NCBI GenBank assembly: GCA_051867615.1
Contig: JBJDYU010000044.1
Location: forward strand, 76,929-140,928
DNA: 64,000 bases
Reading direction: 5' to 3'
Origin: RGIG5472 sp051867615
GTDB lineage: Bacteria; Bacillota; Clostridia; Oscillospirales; Oscillospiraceae
The notes beneath the pieces were generated by a model. The model was not told the origin of the DNA. It did not search any database and was given only the letters and a program-made list of their open reading frames with translations. Shown one piece after another: positions 27,221 to 36,539 of the stretch (positions are counted from its first letter, which is position 1; every line of letters begins with the position of its first letter). The position numbers were made by a program, and so were the translations under genes.

Positions 27221-27300
27221 GCGAATCGTCCGCTTTCAGCGGACGATTCGCACATTTGCGGCATAAGAAGCATTTTCTCCGGCGCACGAAGCGCCAGAGA
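27221..27300. repeat. two adjacent strong hairpins between prs and pth
   Basis: Perfect 14-bp stem GCGAATCGTCCGCT / AGCGGACGATTCGC with a 3-nt loop (27221-27251), then a second hairpin TTTTCTC-GGCGC / GCGCC-GAGAAAA (about 27273-27302). Neither has a good U-tract. They may end or process the prs transcript, or be an intergenic repeat. Confidence 0.5.
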
Positions 27301-27336
27301 AAATACGAAAATGATGATGCAAAAGGGGCCTGTCCC

Positions 27337-28296
27337 TCAGCGGAACAGCTTGGAGACGGAGATCTCCTGATAGATGCGCTCGATGGCCTCGCCGAAAAGG
27401 GGGGCCACGGTGAGGTAGCGCAGCTTGTCGCACAGCTGGCTCTTGGTGTCGGGGATGGTGTCCAGCAGGGCCACCTCGGTGATGACGCTGTTGTTCAGTC
27501 GCTCGATGGCGGGGCCGGAGAGCACGCCGTGGGAGGCGCAGGCATAGACCTTGGTGGCGCCGCCGATCTTGATGATGGCCTCGGCCGCGTGGCAGAGGGT
27601 GCCGGCGGTGTCGATCATATCGTCAAAGAGGATGCACTCCTTACCCTTCACGTCGCCGATGACGTTCATGACCTCGCTCTGGTTGGCCTTCTGGCGGCGC
27701 TTGTCCACAATGGCCAGCTGCATATGCAGCTTCTGGGCGAAGGCGCGGCTGCGGGCCACGCTGCCCACGTCGGGAGAGACCACCACCATGTCGTCGCACT
27801 TGGAGCCGAACTTCTTGGCATAGTAGTCCGCGAAGATGGGATTGCCCACCAGATGGTCCACAGGGATGTCAAAGAAGCCCTGGATCTGGGCGGCGTGCAG
27901 GTCCATGGTCAGCACACGGTCCGCGCCGGCGGCGACGATCATGTTGGCCACGAGCTTGGCGCTGATGGGGTCGCGGGCCTTGGCCTTGCGGTCCTGCCGG
28001 GCATAGCCGAAGTAGGGGATGACCGCGGTGATGCGGCCGGCGCTGGCGCGCTTGCAGGCGTCGATCATCACCAGCAGCTCCATCAGGTTGTCGTTGACGG
28101 GAGAGCAGGTGGACTGGACCAGGAAGACGTCGCTGCCGCGGACGCTCTCAAACAGGGAGACCGCCACTTCGCCGTCGGAGAAGCACTTCACCTCCGCCTC
28201 GCCCAGCTTGACGCCCACCTGCTCGCAGATGGCCGCGCCCAGCGCAGGGCTGGCATTACCGGTAAAAATCTTGATATCCTTGCCGTGTGCAATCAT
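27337..28296 (-). CDS. prs: ribose-phosphate pyrophosphokinase
   Basis: 319-aa PRPP synthetase, feeding nucleotide, histidine and tryptophan synthesis. Motifs: MIAHGKDIKIFTGNASPALG, RDRKAKARDPISAKLVANMI (ATP site), MDLHAAQIQGFF, and the PRPP loop FDDMIDTAGTLCHAA. Of two ATGs, 28296 has GAGGAAAG at normal spacing, whereas 28311 lies inside that site. It follows the GlmU-like gene by 91 nt, the same pair as gcaD(glmU)-prs in Bacillus. Confidence 0.97.
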   Translation of the reverse strand: MIAHGKDIKIFTGNASPALGAAICEQVGVKLGEAEVKCFSDGEVAVSLFESVRGSDVFLVQSTCSPVNDNLMELLVMIDACKRASAGRITAVIPYFGYARQDRKAKARDPISAKLVANMIVAAGADRVLTMDLHAAQIQGFFDIPVDHLVGNPIFADYYAKKFGSKCDDMVVVSPDVGSVARSRAFAQKLHMQLAIVDKRRQKANQSEVMNVIGDVKGKECILFDDMIDTAGTLCHAAEAIIKIGGATKVYACASHGVLSGPAIERLNNSVITEVALLDTIPDTKSQLCDKLRYLTVAPLFGEAIERIYQEISVSKLFR

Positions 28297-28387
28297 GGTA
28301 ACTTTCCTCATCTTTCTTCTACATAATGATTATGATAGCCGAGTGTCAGAGATATAAGATATCTATCCAAATAACAATCCTTTCGGA

Positions 28388-29413
28388 TCAATATTTGCTG
28401 TGCTTCAGGGCCCGGCGCCGGGCGGCCCAGCCCTCCTTCACCGTCTGCTCGGAGCGGCCGATGGCGAGCGCGTCCTCCGGCACGTCCTTCGTCACGGTAG
28501 TGCCGGCGGCGATGTACGCCCCCGCGCCCACGCGCACCGGAGCCACCAGGTTGGTGTTGCAGCCGATGAAGCTGCGGTCGCCCACGGTGCAGCGGTACTT
28601 CTTGTCGCCGTCATAGTTGGTGGTGACGGTGCCGCAGCCGAAGTTCACTCCCGCGCCCACGTCGCTGTCGCCGATATAGGTCAGGTGGGAGACGCTGGTC
28701 TTTTCCCCGAGGCTGGAGTTCTTCAGCTCCACGAAATCGCCGATCTTGGCCCCGTCCGCCACGGTGCAGCCGGGACGGATGTAGGCGAAAGGCCCGATGC
28801 GGACGTTTTTGCCGATGGTGCTGTCGTTGATCTGGGACTGGTTCACCACGGTGCCCTCGCCCACGGTGCAGTTGGTCACCATGGAGTTGGGACCGATCTC
28901 ACAGCCGGCGGAGATGACGCTCCTGCCCCGGATGATGGTGCCGGGCAGGATCACCGCCCCGGGGGCGATGGACACCCGGGGGTCGATATAGGTGTTGCCG
29001 GGATCGATGACGGCGACGCCGTTGGTGACGTACTGCTTCATAATATCGTCGCGGCAGTAAAGGCTCACGTCCATGAGCTGCTTGAAGGTCTCAAACTCGC
29101 CGATGCTCCCCTGGAAGGGCAGCGCGGGCTTTTCAAAACGCAGGCAGGAGCCGTTCTCCTCGAGGAAGCGGCGCTCGGCCTCCTCCTGCTCCTCCGTGGC
29201 CACGGTGATCTCCCGGCCCGGGAAGCAGGCGCGGACCTGCTCCTCCCATTCCTTTTCACAGGCGACAAAAATCCGCTGGATCCCGGAGGCAGCCAGCACC
29301 TCCCCCATCCATTCCAGCACGGGGCAGAACATGACGTTCTCCAGCATCAGCGGCTTCCCGGAGGGCCCGACGGCCTCCTTCTTCAGCCAAAAAGCAGCTG
29401 CTTTCTGCTCCAT
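28388..29413 (-). CDS. GlmU-like glucosamine-1-phosphate acetyltransferase with degenerate uridyltransferase domain
   Basis: 341 aa against about 455 for bifunctional GlmU. The C-terminal left-handed beta-helix is intact, with acetyltransferase residues in AYIRPGCTVADG (Arg), DFVELKNSSLG (Lys), SHLTYIGDSDVGAGVNFG (His, Asn) and TTNYDGDKK. The first ~140 residues keep only traces of the pyrophosphorylase domain (GKPLMLENV...GIQRIFVA). They lack the LAAGxGTRM nucleotide loop and the metal-site Asp region. It should therefore acetylate GlcN-1-P but not make UDP-GlcNAc alone. The position before prs marks it as the glmU locus. The start at 29413 has GGAAGG. Confidence 0.85.
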   Translation of the reverse strand: MEQKAAAFWLKKEAVGPSGKPLMLENVMFCPVLEWMGEVLAASGIQRIFVACEKEWEEQVRACFPGREITVATEEQEEAERRFLEENGSCLRFEKPALPFQGSIGEFETFKQLMDVSLYCRDDIMKQYVTNGVAVIDPGNTYIDPRVSIAPGAVILPGTIIRGRSVISAGCEIGPNSMVTNCTVGEGTVVNQSQINDSTIGKNVRIGPFAYIRPGCTVADGAKIGDFVELKNSSLGEKTSVSHLTYIGDSDVGAGVNFGCGTVTTNYDGDKKYRCTVGDRSFIGCNTNLVAPVRVGAGAYIAAGTTVTKDVPEDALAIGRSEQTVKEGWAARRRALKHSKY

Positions 29414-29476
29414 GGGCGATCCTTCCTTTCTGTTTTCCGGCCCGCGGGCCGGACATGGCGGTAGATTTTCAATGAT

Positions 29477-29485
29477 ATTATAACA
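29477..29485 (-). promoter_or_regulatory. extended -10 promoter of the GlmU-like gene
   Basis: Minus-strand TGTTATAAT (29485-29477), about 65 nt upstream of the start. No clear -35, as is usual for TGn promoters. A 16-bp GC palindrome, CCGGCCCGCGGGCCGG, lies in the leader. Confidence 0.6.
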
Positions 29486-29652
29486 GGCTCTATGAAAAAA
29501 TCCAGTCGCAGAAGAAATTTTTTTGGACCCGTCCGCTTTTTTTCGCCGGCTTTGTCCCGGCGGAGGGACGCGCTTGCCGCCAATTTGTGACGCGGGAGCA
29601 TCTTTTTCTGAAATCCGTGCATTTTTTGCGCCTGTTTTCTCCATATTTACTA

Positions 29653-29681
29653 TTGAGTTTCCTTTCACTTTGCTTTACAAT
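29653..29681 (+). promoter_or_regulatory. promoter of trmL
   Basis: TTGAGT (29653-29658), 17-nt spacer, TACAAT (29676-29681). The 352-nt region 29414-29765 otherwise holds only this and the divergent promoter of the GlmU-like gene; I see no gene in it. Confidence 0.7.
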
Positions 29682-29765
29682 GTTCACATTCGGCGGCACG
29701 GCGTTTTTGCCCCGCCCGCCGTTGCGTTTTCCCGGTTTTCCGGCTGAAAAGGGCGGTGTTTGGAT

Positions 29766-30257
29766 ATGATTGATATTGTCCTGGTGGAACCGGAGATCCC
29801 CATGAACACGGGGAACGTGGCCCGGACCTGCGCCTGCACCGGCGCGCGGCTGCATCTGGTGCGGCCGCTGGGCTTCGATATCTCCGACCGGGCCGTGAAG
29901 CGGGCGGGCCTTGACTACTGGCATCTGGTGGACCTGAGCGTATATGATTCCCTGGATGAGCTGTTCCAAAAGCACCCTGAAGCCGCGGAGGGCTGGCTCG
30001 CCACCACCAAGGCGCCGAGAAGCTACGCGGAGGCGGACTTTCGCGGCGGCTGCTGGCTGTTCTTCGGCAAGGAGACCGCCGGACTGCCGGAATGGTTCCG
30101 GCTCGCCCACGCGGAGCGCTGCATCCGCCTGCCCATGAAAAGCGAGGCCAGGAGCCTCAATCTGGCCAACTCCGTGGCCATCGTCTGCTATGAGGCGCTG
30201 CGCCAGCAGGGCTTCCCCGGTCTCAGCGCCGAGGGCGAGATGGCCGAAAAACAATAG
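29766..30257 (+). CDS. trmL: tRNA (cytidine/uridine-34 2'-O)-methyltransferase
   Basis: 163-aa SPOUT methyltransferase that modifies the wobble base of certain leucine tRNAs. The family blocks are LVEPEIPMNTGNVARTCACTGARLHLVRPLGF, WLFFGKETAGLPEW and the knot C-terminus RLPMKSEARSLNLANSVAIVCYEALRQ. ATG 29766 is preferred over an in-frame TTG six nt earlier because AAGGGCGGTG lies at better spacing. It stands upstream of pgk, and a tRNA-Leu(UAA), a plausible substrate, is encoded elsewhere in this window. Confidence 0.94.
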   Translation: MIDIVLVEPEIPMNTGNVARTCACTGARLHLVRPLGFDISDRAVKRAGLDYWHLVDLSVYDSLDELFQKHPEAAEGWLATTKAPRSYAEADFRGGCWLFFGKETAGLPEWFRLAHAERCIRLPMKSEARSLNLANSVAIVCYEALRQQGFPGLSAEGEMAEKQ

Positions 30258-30327
30258 CGTGTAGATCCGCGAGAGTATGCGCGGCCCCGGCCGCGCCCGC
30301 CGCTTGTTTGTATAAGGAGAGGTGTAT

Positions 30328-31521
30328 ATGAACTACAACAAAAAAACCATTCTGGACGTGGATGTGACGGGCAAGAAGGTCTTGCTCCGCTGCGACTTCA
30401 ACGTTCCCCAGGACAAGACGACCCACGAGATCACCAGCGACAAGCGCATCGTTGCCGCCATCCCCACCATCCGCTATCTGCTGGACCACGGCGCGGCGGT
30501 CATCGCCTGCTCCCATCTGGGCAAGCCCAAGGGCCAGTGGAAGGAGAGCCTGTCGCTGGCCCCGGTGGCCAAGCGTCTGGGCGAGCTGCTGGGCCGCGAG
30601 GTGCTTTTCGCCTCCGACGTCATCGGCCCCGACGCCAAGGCCAAGGCCAAGTCCCTGCCCTGCGGCGCCATCATGCTGCTGGAGAACCTCCGCTTCCATG
30701 CCGAGGAGGAGCAGAACGACCCCGCCTTCGCTAAGGAGCTGGCCTCCATGGCGGAGCTGTACGTCTCCGACGCCTTCGGCACCGTCCACCGCGCCCACGC
30801 CTCCACGGCAGGCGTGGCGGCCTACCTCCCCGCCGTCTCCGGCCTGCTGGTGGCCAGAGAGCTGGAGGTCATGGGCAAGGCGCTGGACGACCCCAAGCGC
30901 CCCTTCGTGGCGGTGCTGGGCGGCGCCAAGGTCAGCGACAAGATCGGCGTCATCAATAATCTCCTGGACAAGGCCGACACCATCATCATCGGCGGCGGCA
31001 TGGCCTACACCTTCCTCAAGGCCCGGGGCGGCGAGATCGGCCATTCCCTGCTGGAGGCCGACAAGGTGGACTATGCCCGCGAGATGCTGGAAAAGGCCGA
31101 GGCCAAGGGCGTGAAGCTGCTGCTGCCCACGGACACCGTCTGCGCGGCGGAGTTTGCGGCGGACGCCGCTCCCAGCGTCCACGACTCCATGGCCATCCCG
31201 GCGGAGCTGCAGGGCATGGACATCGGCCCGAAGACGGTGGAGGCGTTCTGCGCCGCCACGGCGGGCGCGGGCACCATCGTCTGGAACGGCCCCATGGGCG
31301 TGTTCGAGTTCCCCGCCTTTGCGGGCGGCACCAAGGCCATGGCAAAGGCTCTGGCGGAGAGCGGCGCGGTCACCATCATCGGCGGCGGCGACAGCGCCGC
31401 CGCGGCGGAGCAGCTGGGCTTCGCCGACCGCATCACCCATATCTCCACCGGTGGCGGAGCGTCCCTGGAATTCCTGGAGGGCCGCGAGCTGCCCGGCGTC
31501 GCCTGCCTGCTGGATAAGTAA
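30328..31521 (+). CDS. pgk: phosphoglycerate kinase
   Basis: 397-aa Pgk, substrate-level ATP formation in glycolysis. Motifs: LLRCDFNVPQD near the N-terminus, SHLGKPKG, AFGTVHRAHAST, the hinge KPFxxxLGGAKVSDK-like segment (here RPFVAVLGGAKVSDK), and the nucleotide loop GPMGVFEFPAFAGGT with GGGDSAAAAEQLG. The start has AAGGAGAGG. Its last 69 nt are duplicated 128 bp downstream. It leads the cluster pgk-tpiA-gpmI. Confidence 0.98.
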   Translation: MNYNKKTILDVDVTGKKVLLRCDFNVPQDKTTHEITSDKRIVAAIPTIRYLLDHGAAVIACSHLGKPKGQWKESLSLAPVAKRLGELLGREVLFASDVIGPDAKAKAKSLPCGAIMLLENLRFHAEEEQNDPAFAKELASMAELYVSDAFGTVHRAHASTAGVAAYLPAVSGLLVARELEVMGKALDDPKRPFVAVLGGAKVSDKIGVINNLLDKADTIIIGGGMAYTFLKARGGEIGHSLLEADKVDYAREMLEKAEAKGVKLLLPTDTVCAAEFAADAAPSVHDSMAIPAELQGMDIGPKTVEAFCAATAGAGTIVWNGPMGVFEFPAFAGGTKAMAKALAESGAVTIIGGGDSAAAAEQLGFADRITHISTGGGASLEFLEGRELPGVACLLDK

Positions 31522-31649
31522 GCAGGCCGCCGCCATGTGATATCCGTAAGCGGCAGAGCCGCTAACGGCTAATCCGAGCCGGCGGAGCGTCCCTGGAATT
31601 CCTGGAGGGCCGCGAGCTGCCCGGCGTGGCCTGCCTGCTGGATAAGTAA
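31453..31649 (+). repeat. 69-bp direct repeat of the pgk 3' end
   Basis: Positions 31453-31521 (the last 23 codons of pgk including TAA) recur at 31581-31649 with one mismatch (C at 31500, G at 31628). Between the copies is a terminator- or attenuator-like hairpin, CCGTAAGCGGC-AGA-GCCGCTAACGG (31544-31568). The second copy is not translated as part of pgk and lies in the pgk-tpiA spacer. Confidence 0.95.
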
Positions 31650-31707
31650 ACCCGACCCGGCCGGAATTCCGGCGGGAATCAACATATATATTTAGGAGTA
31701 TAGCGCC

Positions 31708-32481
<774 letters not shown>

Positions 32482-32517
32482 CCCCGCCCCCACACGGGCA
32501 AGAATCGAGAGGTCATC

Positions 32518-34029
32518 ATGAACAAAACCCCCATTACCCTGATCATTATGGACGGCTTCGGCCTGTCCGGCGAGACGCGCGGCAACGCCGTCCGGGCGGC
32601 GAAGACCCCTGTTCTTGACAAGCTCTTTCAGGAATACGCCCACACCTCCCTCTCCGCTTCCGGTCTGGACGTGGGTCTGCCCGAGGGGCAGATGGGCAAC
32701 AGCGAGGTGGGCCACACCAACATCGGCGGCGGCCGGGTGGTGTTTCAGGACCTGCCCCGCATCACCCGCAGCATCGGCGATGGCTCCTTCTTCCGCAACG
32801 AAGCCTACCTCGAAGCCATGGACAACTGCCGGGAAAAGGGCACGGCGCTGCACCTGTTCGGCCTGCTGAGCGACGGCGGCGTCCATTCCCACCTCCAGCA
32901 CCTCTATGCCCTGCTGCGCATGGCGAAGGAGCAGGGGCTTTCCAGAGTCTATATCCACGCCTTTCTGGACGGGCGGGACGTTTCCCCCACCTCCGGCGCG
33001 GGCTTCGTGGCGGAGACTGTGCAGCAGTGCGCCGAGATCGGCGTGGGCCGCATCGCCACCGTCATGGGCCGCTACTACGCCATGGACCGCGACAAGCGCT
33101 GGGACCGCGTGGAGCGGGCCTATGACGCCATGGTCTACGGCGAGGGCATCCAGAACGACGACCCTGTGGCGGCAGTGAAGGAATCCTATGAAAACGACGT
33201 CACGGACGAGTTCGTGGAGCCGGTGGTCTGCGACAAGGACGGCCTTGTCTCCGACAACGACAGCGTCATTTTCTTCAACTTCCGCCCTGACCGCGCCCGG
33301 GAGCTCACCCGTGCCTTCGTGGACCCGGATTTTGACGGCTTCAAGCGGGAGTTCTTCCCCCTGAGCTTTGTCTGCAACACCGAGTATGACGCCACCATGC
33401 CCAATGTCGCCGTGGCTTTCCCCCGCATCCGGGTGGCCAACGGCCTCGGCGAATACCTCAGCCGCGCCGGCATGACGCAGCTGCGCATCGCGGAGACGGA
33501 GAAGTACGCCCATGTGACCTTCTTCTTCAACGGCGGCGTGGAGACCGTGTTCGAGGGAGAGGACCGGGTCCTCATCCCCTCTCCCAAGGTCCCGACCTAC
33601 GACCTGCAGCCGGAGATGAGCGCGCCGGAGGTCTGCGAGGAGTGCGTGCGGCGCATCGAAAGCGGCAAGTACGACGTCATCATCCTGAACTTCGCCAACT
33701 GCGACATGGTGGGCCACACCGGCGTGTTTGACGCGGCGGTGAAGGCGGTGGAGACGGTGGACACCTGCGTGGGTCATGTGGTGGACGCCACGCTGCGCAT
33801 GAGCGGCATCGCCATGATCACCGCCGACCACGGCAACAGCGAGAGTATGCTGCAGACCGACGGCAGCCCCATGACCGCCCACACCACCAATCCTGTTCCC
33901 TTCATCATCTGCGGCGCGGCGCAGGAGCTGCGCAGCGGCCGCCTCGCGGACATCGCCCCCACCATTCTGGACGTGATGGGCCTGGAAAAGCCCGCGGAGA
34001 TGGACGGACAGAGCCTGATCGTGAAATAA
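32518..34029 (+). CDS. gpmI: 2,3-bisphosphoglycerate-independent phosphoglycerate mutase
   Basis: 503-aa manganese-dependent iPGM of the alkaline phosphatase fold. The phosphoserine centre is in GQMGNSEVGHTNIGGGRVV, the metal residues in LIIMDGFGLS and in MITADHGNSESML and HTTNPVPFI. The mutase domain insertion covers about residues 85-300. GAGAGGT is upstream. The gene is 36 nt after tpiA, so the two are one transcript, ended by the double hairpin at 34038-34109. Confidence 0.98.
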   Translation: MNKTPITLIIMDGFGLSGETRGNAVRAAKTPVLDKLFQEYAHTSLSASGLDVGLPEGQMGNSEVGHTNIGGGRVVFQDLPRITRSIGDGSFFRNEAYLEAMDNCREKGTALHLFGLLSDGGVHSHLQHLYALLRMAKEQGLSRVYIHAFLDGRDVSPTSGAGFVAETVQQCAEIGVGRIATVMGRYYAMDRDKRWDRVERAYDAMVYGEGIQNDDPVAAVKESYENDVTDEFVEPVVCDKDGLVSDNDSVIFFNFRPDRARELTRAFVDPDFDGFKREFFPLSFVCNTEYDATMPNVAVAFPRIRVANGLGEYLSRAGMTQLRIAETEKYAHVTFFFNGGVETVFEGEDRVLIPSPKVPTYDLQPEMSAPEVCEECVRRIESGKYDVIILNFANCDMVGHTGVFDAAVKAVETVDTCVGHVVDATLRMSGIAMITADHGNSESMLQTDGSPMTAHTTNPVPFIICGAAQELRSGRLADIAPTILDVMGLEKPAEMDGQSLIVK

Positions 34030-34037
34030 CTCACCCG

Positions 34038-34118
34038 CTTCGCGTCTGCGGACGCGAAGGGAACCGGAATACCGCGCGCAGCGTGCCGGGGCGAAACGCC
34101 CCGGCACGCCGTTTCTTT
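34038..34118 (+). terminator. double-hairpin terminator of pgk-tpiA-gpmI
   Basis: Hairpin CTTCGCGTC-TGCG-GACGCGAAG (34038-34059), then a 13-bp stem GCGTGCCGGGGCG-AAA-CGCCCCGGCACGC (34081-34109) followed by a T-rich run. Confidence 0.8.
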
Positions 34119-34120
34119 TT

Positions 34121-34150
34121 GTATAGATCTTTCCGGCCGGGGCCATACTA
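34121..34150 (+). promoter_or_regulatory. forespore-type (sigma-G/sigma-F) promoter candidate
   Basis: GTATA (34121-34125), 18-nt spacer, CATACTA (34144-34150). This fits the sigma-G consensus GHATR-N18-CATHMTA at every defined position and overlaps the sigma-F specificity. It lies 43 nt upstream of the SpoIIQ-like gene. Confidence 0.65.
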
Positions 34151-34192
34151 AGGGTACATCCCCGGAAAATTTCCACACGAAAGGAAGATCTT

Positions 34193-34891
34193 ATGCAGAA
34201 GAAATTCCGTACCCTGTTCGGCGCCGGCGGGCCTTACATCGTCTTCGCGCTCTGTCTGGTGGCAGCAGGGGTCCTGGGCTATCAGTTCCTCTACTCCGCG
34301 CCCGCGGAACCCGTCCCCGAGGAGCCGGTGCTGGACACGAGCCAAAGCAGTGAGCCCACCACGTCCCTCCCTGAGCACCCCGTGAGCGCCCTCCCTGAGG
34401 AGGCGGAGGTCTCCTCCTCCGTGGAGGTGGAGCAGCCCCCGGCGGCTTCCGCCTCCGCTTCCGCCAGCCAGAGCACGGCGAAAAGCAGCCCTAAGCTGGT
34501 CTCCCCTCTCGCGGGCAAGACCATCGCCGCCTTCAGCGCCGATGTGCTGACCTATAACGAGGCGCTGGAGGACTGGCGCACCCATAACGGCATCGACATC
34601 GCCGCCGAGGAGGGCACGCCGGTCTGCGCCGCCAGCGACGGCACCGTGCTCTCCGTCTCCGAGGACCCCCTGATGGGCGTCACCGTGGTGCTGGAGCATG
34701 ACGGCGGCTTCGTCTCCACCTACGCCTGCCTCGGCACGGAGGTCTATGTCTCCGCCGGAGACGAGGTGCTGGCGGGAGAGAATATCGGCGCGGTGGGCTC
34801 CACCGCCGCCGGCGAGAGCGCCGAGCCCCACCTCCACTTCTCCGTCATGAAGGACGGCCAGCTGGTGGACCCCAGCGAGTATCTCCCCTGA
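34193..34891 (+). CDS. M23/LytM-domain protein, SpoIIQ-like
   Basis: 232 aa: one membrane helix (residues 13-33), a Ser/Glu/Pro-rich linker (about 35-100) and a LytM domain. Zinc-site residues are visible as WRTHNGIDIA (H..xD) and PHLHFSVMKDG (HxH), so the peptidase site looks complete. This layout is that of SpoIIQ, the forespore protein that binds SpoIIIAH across the septum and whose clostridial forms keep the zinc site. The upstream forespore-type promoter supports this. A general M23 endopeptidase remains possible. The C-terminus ends soon after the HxH motif, as in SpoIIQ. Confidence 0.75.
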   Translation: MQKKFRTLFGAGGPYIVFALCLVAAGVLGYQFLYSAPAEPVPEEPVLDTSQSSEPTTSLPEHPVSALPEEAEVSSSVEVEQPPAASASASASQSTAKSSPKLVSPLAGKTIAAFSADVLTYNEALEDWRTHNGIDIAAEEGTPVCAASDGTVLSVSEDPLMGVTVVLEHDGGFVSTYACLGTEVYVSAGDEVLAGENIGAVGSTAAGESAEPHLHFSVMKDGQLVDPSEYLP

Positions 34892-34906
34892 AACGGCAGC
34901 CGCCAG

Positions 34907-34936
34907 GCGGCGGGGAAGCTTTTCCCCGCCGCTTTT
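34907..34936 (+). terminator. terminator of the SpoIIQ-like gene
   Basis: 11-bp stem GCGGCGGGGAA-GCTT-TTCCCCGCCGC followed by TTTT, 16 nt after the stop. Confidence 0.82.
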
Positions 34937-35002
34937 CTCCGTCCTTCATCCGCGGTGGGCCTGATTTCGCCGTTTTTTTCGTTTTCCCCGATGAAATTCG
35001 AC

Positions 35003-35031
35003 TTGTGAGGACTGCGGAAGCATGGTATACT
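35003..35031 (+). promoter_or_regulatory. promoter of pgi
   Basis: TTGTGA (35003-35008), 17-nt spacer, TATACT (35026-35031), about 50 nt before the ATG. Confidence 0.72.
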
Positions 35032-35080
35032 TCTCTCAAGAGAGTTTTGGGAAAAATTTTGGAGAAAGAAGTGTGGTTTT

Positions 35081-36415
35081 ATGCTGCAAGTCAAGCTGGA
35101 TTCCCTGCGGACGTTCCTGCCCTTGCCCTATGAGGAAGCGCTGGCCCCCCGTCTGCGGCAGGCGCAGCACTGGCTGCGCACCGCCAGCGGCAAGGGCGGC
35201 GATTTCGTGGGCTGGGTGGACCTGCCCGAAAACTATGATAAAGAGGAGTTCGCCCGCATCCTCCGGGCCGCTGAACGCATCCGCAGCGACTCTCAGGCCC
35301 TGGTGGTCATCGGCATCGGCGGCTCTTACCTGGGCGCCCGGGGCGTCATCGAGTGCCTCCGCTCCCCCAACTATAACCTGCTGCCAAAGGACACGCCCAA
35401 CATCTACTTCGTGGGCAACGGCCTGTCCGCCGAGGCGCTGGGCGAGGTCCTGGACCTGGTGCGGGACGTGGATTTCTCCGTGAACGTCATCTCCAAGTCC
35501 GGCACCACCACGGAGCCGGCGGTGGCCTTCCGCTTTTTCCGGGAGCTGCTGGAGAAGAAGTACGGCGAGGAGGGCGCGGCCAGACGCATCTACGCCACCA
35601 CCGACCGCTCCCGCGGCGCGCTGAAGTCTCTGGCAGACGAAAAGGGCTATGAGACCTTCGTGGTGCCTGACGACGTGGGCGGACGCTACAGCGTTCTCAC
35701 CGCCGTGGGCCTGCTGCCCATCGCCGTGGCGGGCATCGACATCGAAGCGCTCATGGCGGGCGCGGCGGAAATGCGCCAGACCTGCTTTACCGAGGGCTAC
35801 CAAAACCCCGCCTGGCGCTATGCCGCCGCCCGGTACGAGCTCTACCGCCGGGGCAAGAAGGTGGAGATCCTCGCGGCCTACGAGCCTTCCTTCCGCTTCA
35901 TGACGGAGTGGTGGAAGCAGCTCTACGGCGAGAGCGAGGGCAAGGAGGGCAAGGGTCTCTTCCCCGCCAGCGTGGAGTTCACCGCGGACCTCCACTCCAT
36001 GGGCCAGTATATCCAGCAGGGCGAGCGCATCCTGATGGAGACCGTGGTCCGCTTCGGCCCCTCGGCGCGGCAGCTGGAGGTCCCCTATGACGAGGGCAAC
36101 GGCGACGGGCTGAACTTCCTCGCGGGCAAGTCCATGGACTTCGTGCTGCAGCAGGCCATGGACGGCACCTACCTGGCCCATGTGGAGGGCGGCGTGCCCA
36201 ACCTGGTGCTGCAGGCGGAGGAGAAAAACGAGCGCACGCTGGGCGGTCTCATCTACTTCTTTGAGTTCGCCTGCGGCCTCTCCGGTTACCTGCTGGGGGT
36301 GAACCCCTTCGACCAGCCCGGCGTGGAGGCGTACAAGAAGAATATGTTCGCCCTGCTGGGCAAGCCCGGCTACGAGGACATGGGCGAGGCGCTGCGCCGC
36401 CGCCTGGGCCGCTGA
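35081..36415 (+). CDS. pgi: glucose-6-phosphate isomerase
   Basis: 444-aa Pgi of the Firmicute short type. Sugar-phosphate SIS fold: VVIGIGGSYLGARGVIE, VISKSGTTTEPAVAFRFFRELL (phosphate loop), VPDDVGGRYSVLTAVGLLPIAVAG, and the C-terminal LSGYLLGVNPFDQPGVEAYKKNMFALLG with the catalytic lysine region. It is monocistronic, with its own promoter, between the SpoIIQ-like gene and a small P-loop gene. Confidence 0.98.
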   Translation: MLQVKLDSLRTFLPLPYEEALAPRLRQAQHWLRTASGKGGDFVGWVDLPENYDKEEFARILRAAERIRSDSQALVVIGIGGSYLGARGVIECLRSPNYNLLPKDTPNIYFVGNGLSAEALGEVLDLVRDVDFSVNVISKSGTTTEPAVAFRFFRELLEKKYGEEGAARRIYATTDRSRGALKSLADEKGYETFVVPDDVGGRYSVLTAVGLLPIAVAGIDIEALMAGAAEMRQTCFTEGYQNPAWRYAAARYELYRRGKKVEILAAYEPSFRFMTEWWKQLYGESEGKEGKGLFPASVEFTADLHSMGQYIQQGERILMETVVRFGPSARQLEVPYDEGNGDGLNFLAGKSMDFVLQQAMDGTYLAHVEGGVPNLVLQAEEKNERTLGGLIYFFEFACGLSGYLLGVNPFDQPGVEAYKKNMFALLGKPGYEDMGEALRRRLGR

Positions 36416-36539
36416 GCGGTTGACCGAATTGTTATTTTTTCTTAAATTTTTCGTTTCGGCGTTGTAAAATCCCGCCGGACATGATACTCTAAGTACACCA
36501 GAATATGGGGCAGGTCCCTGAAGACAGGAGTGATTTCTT

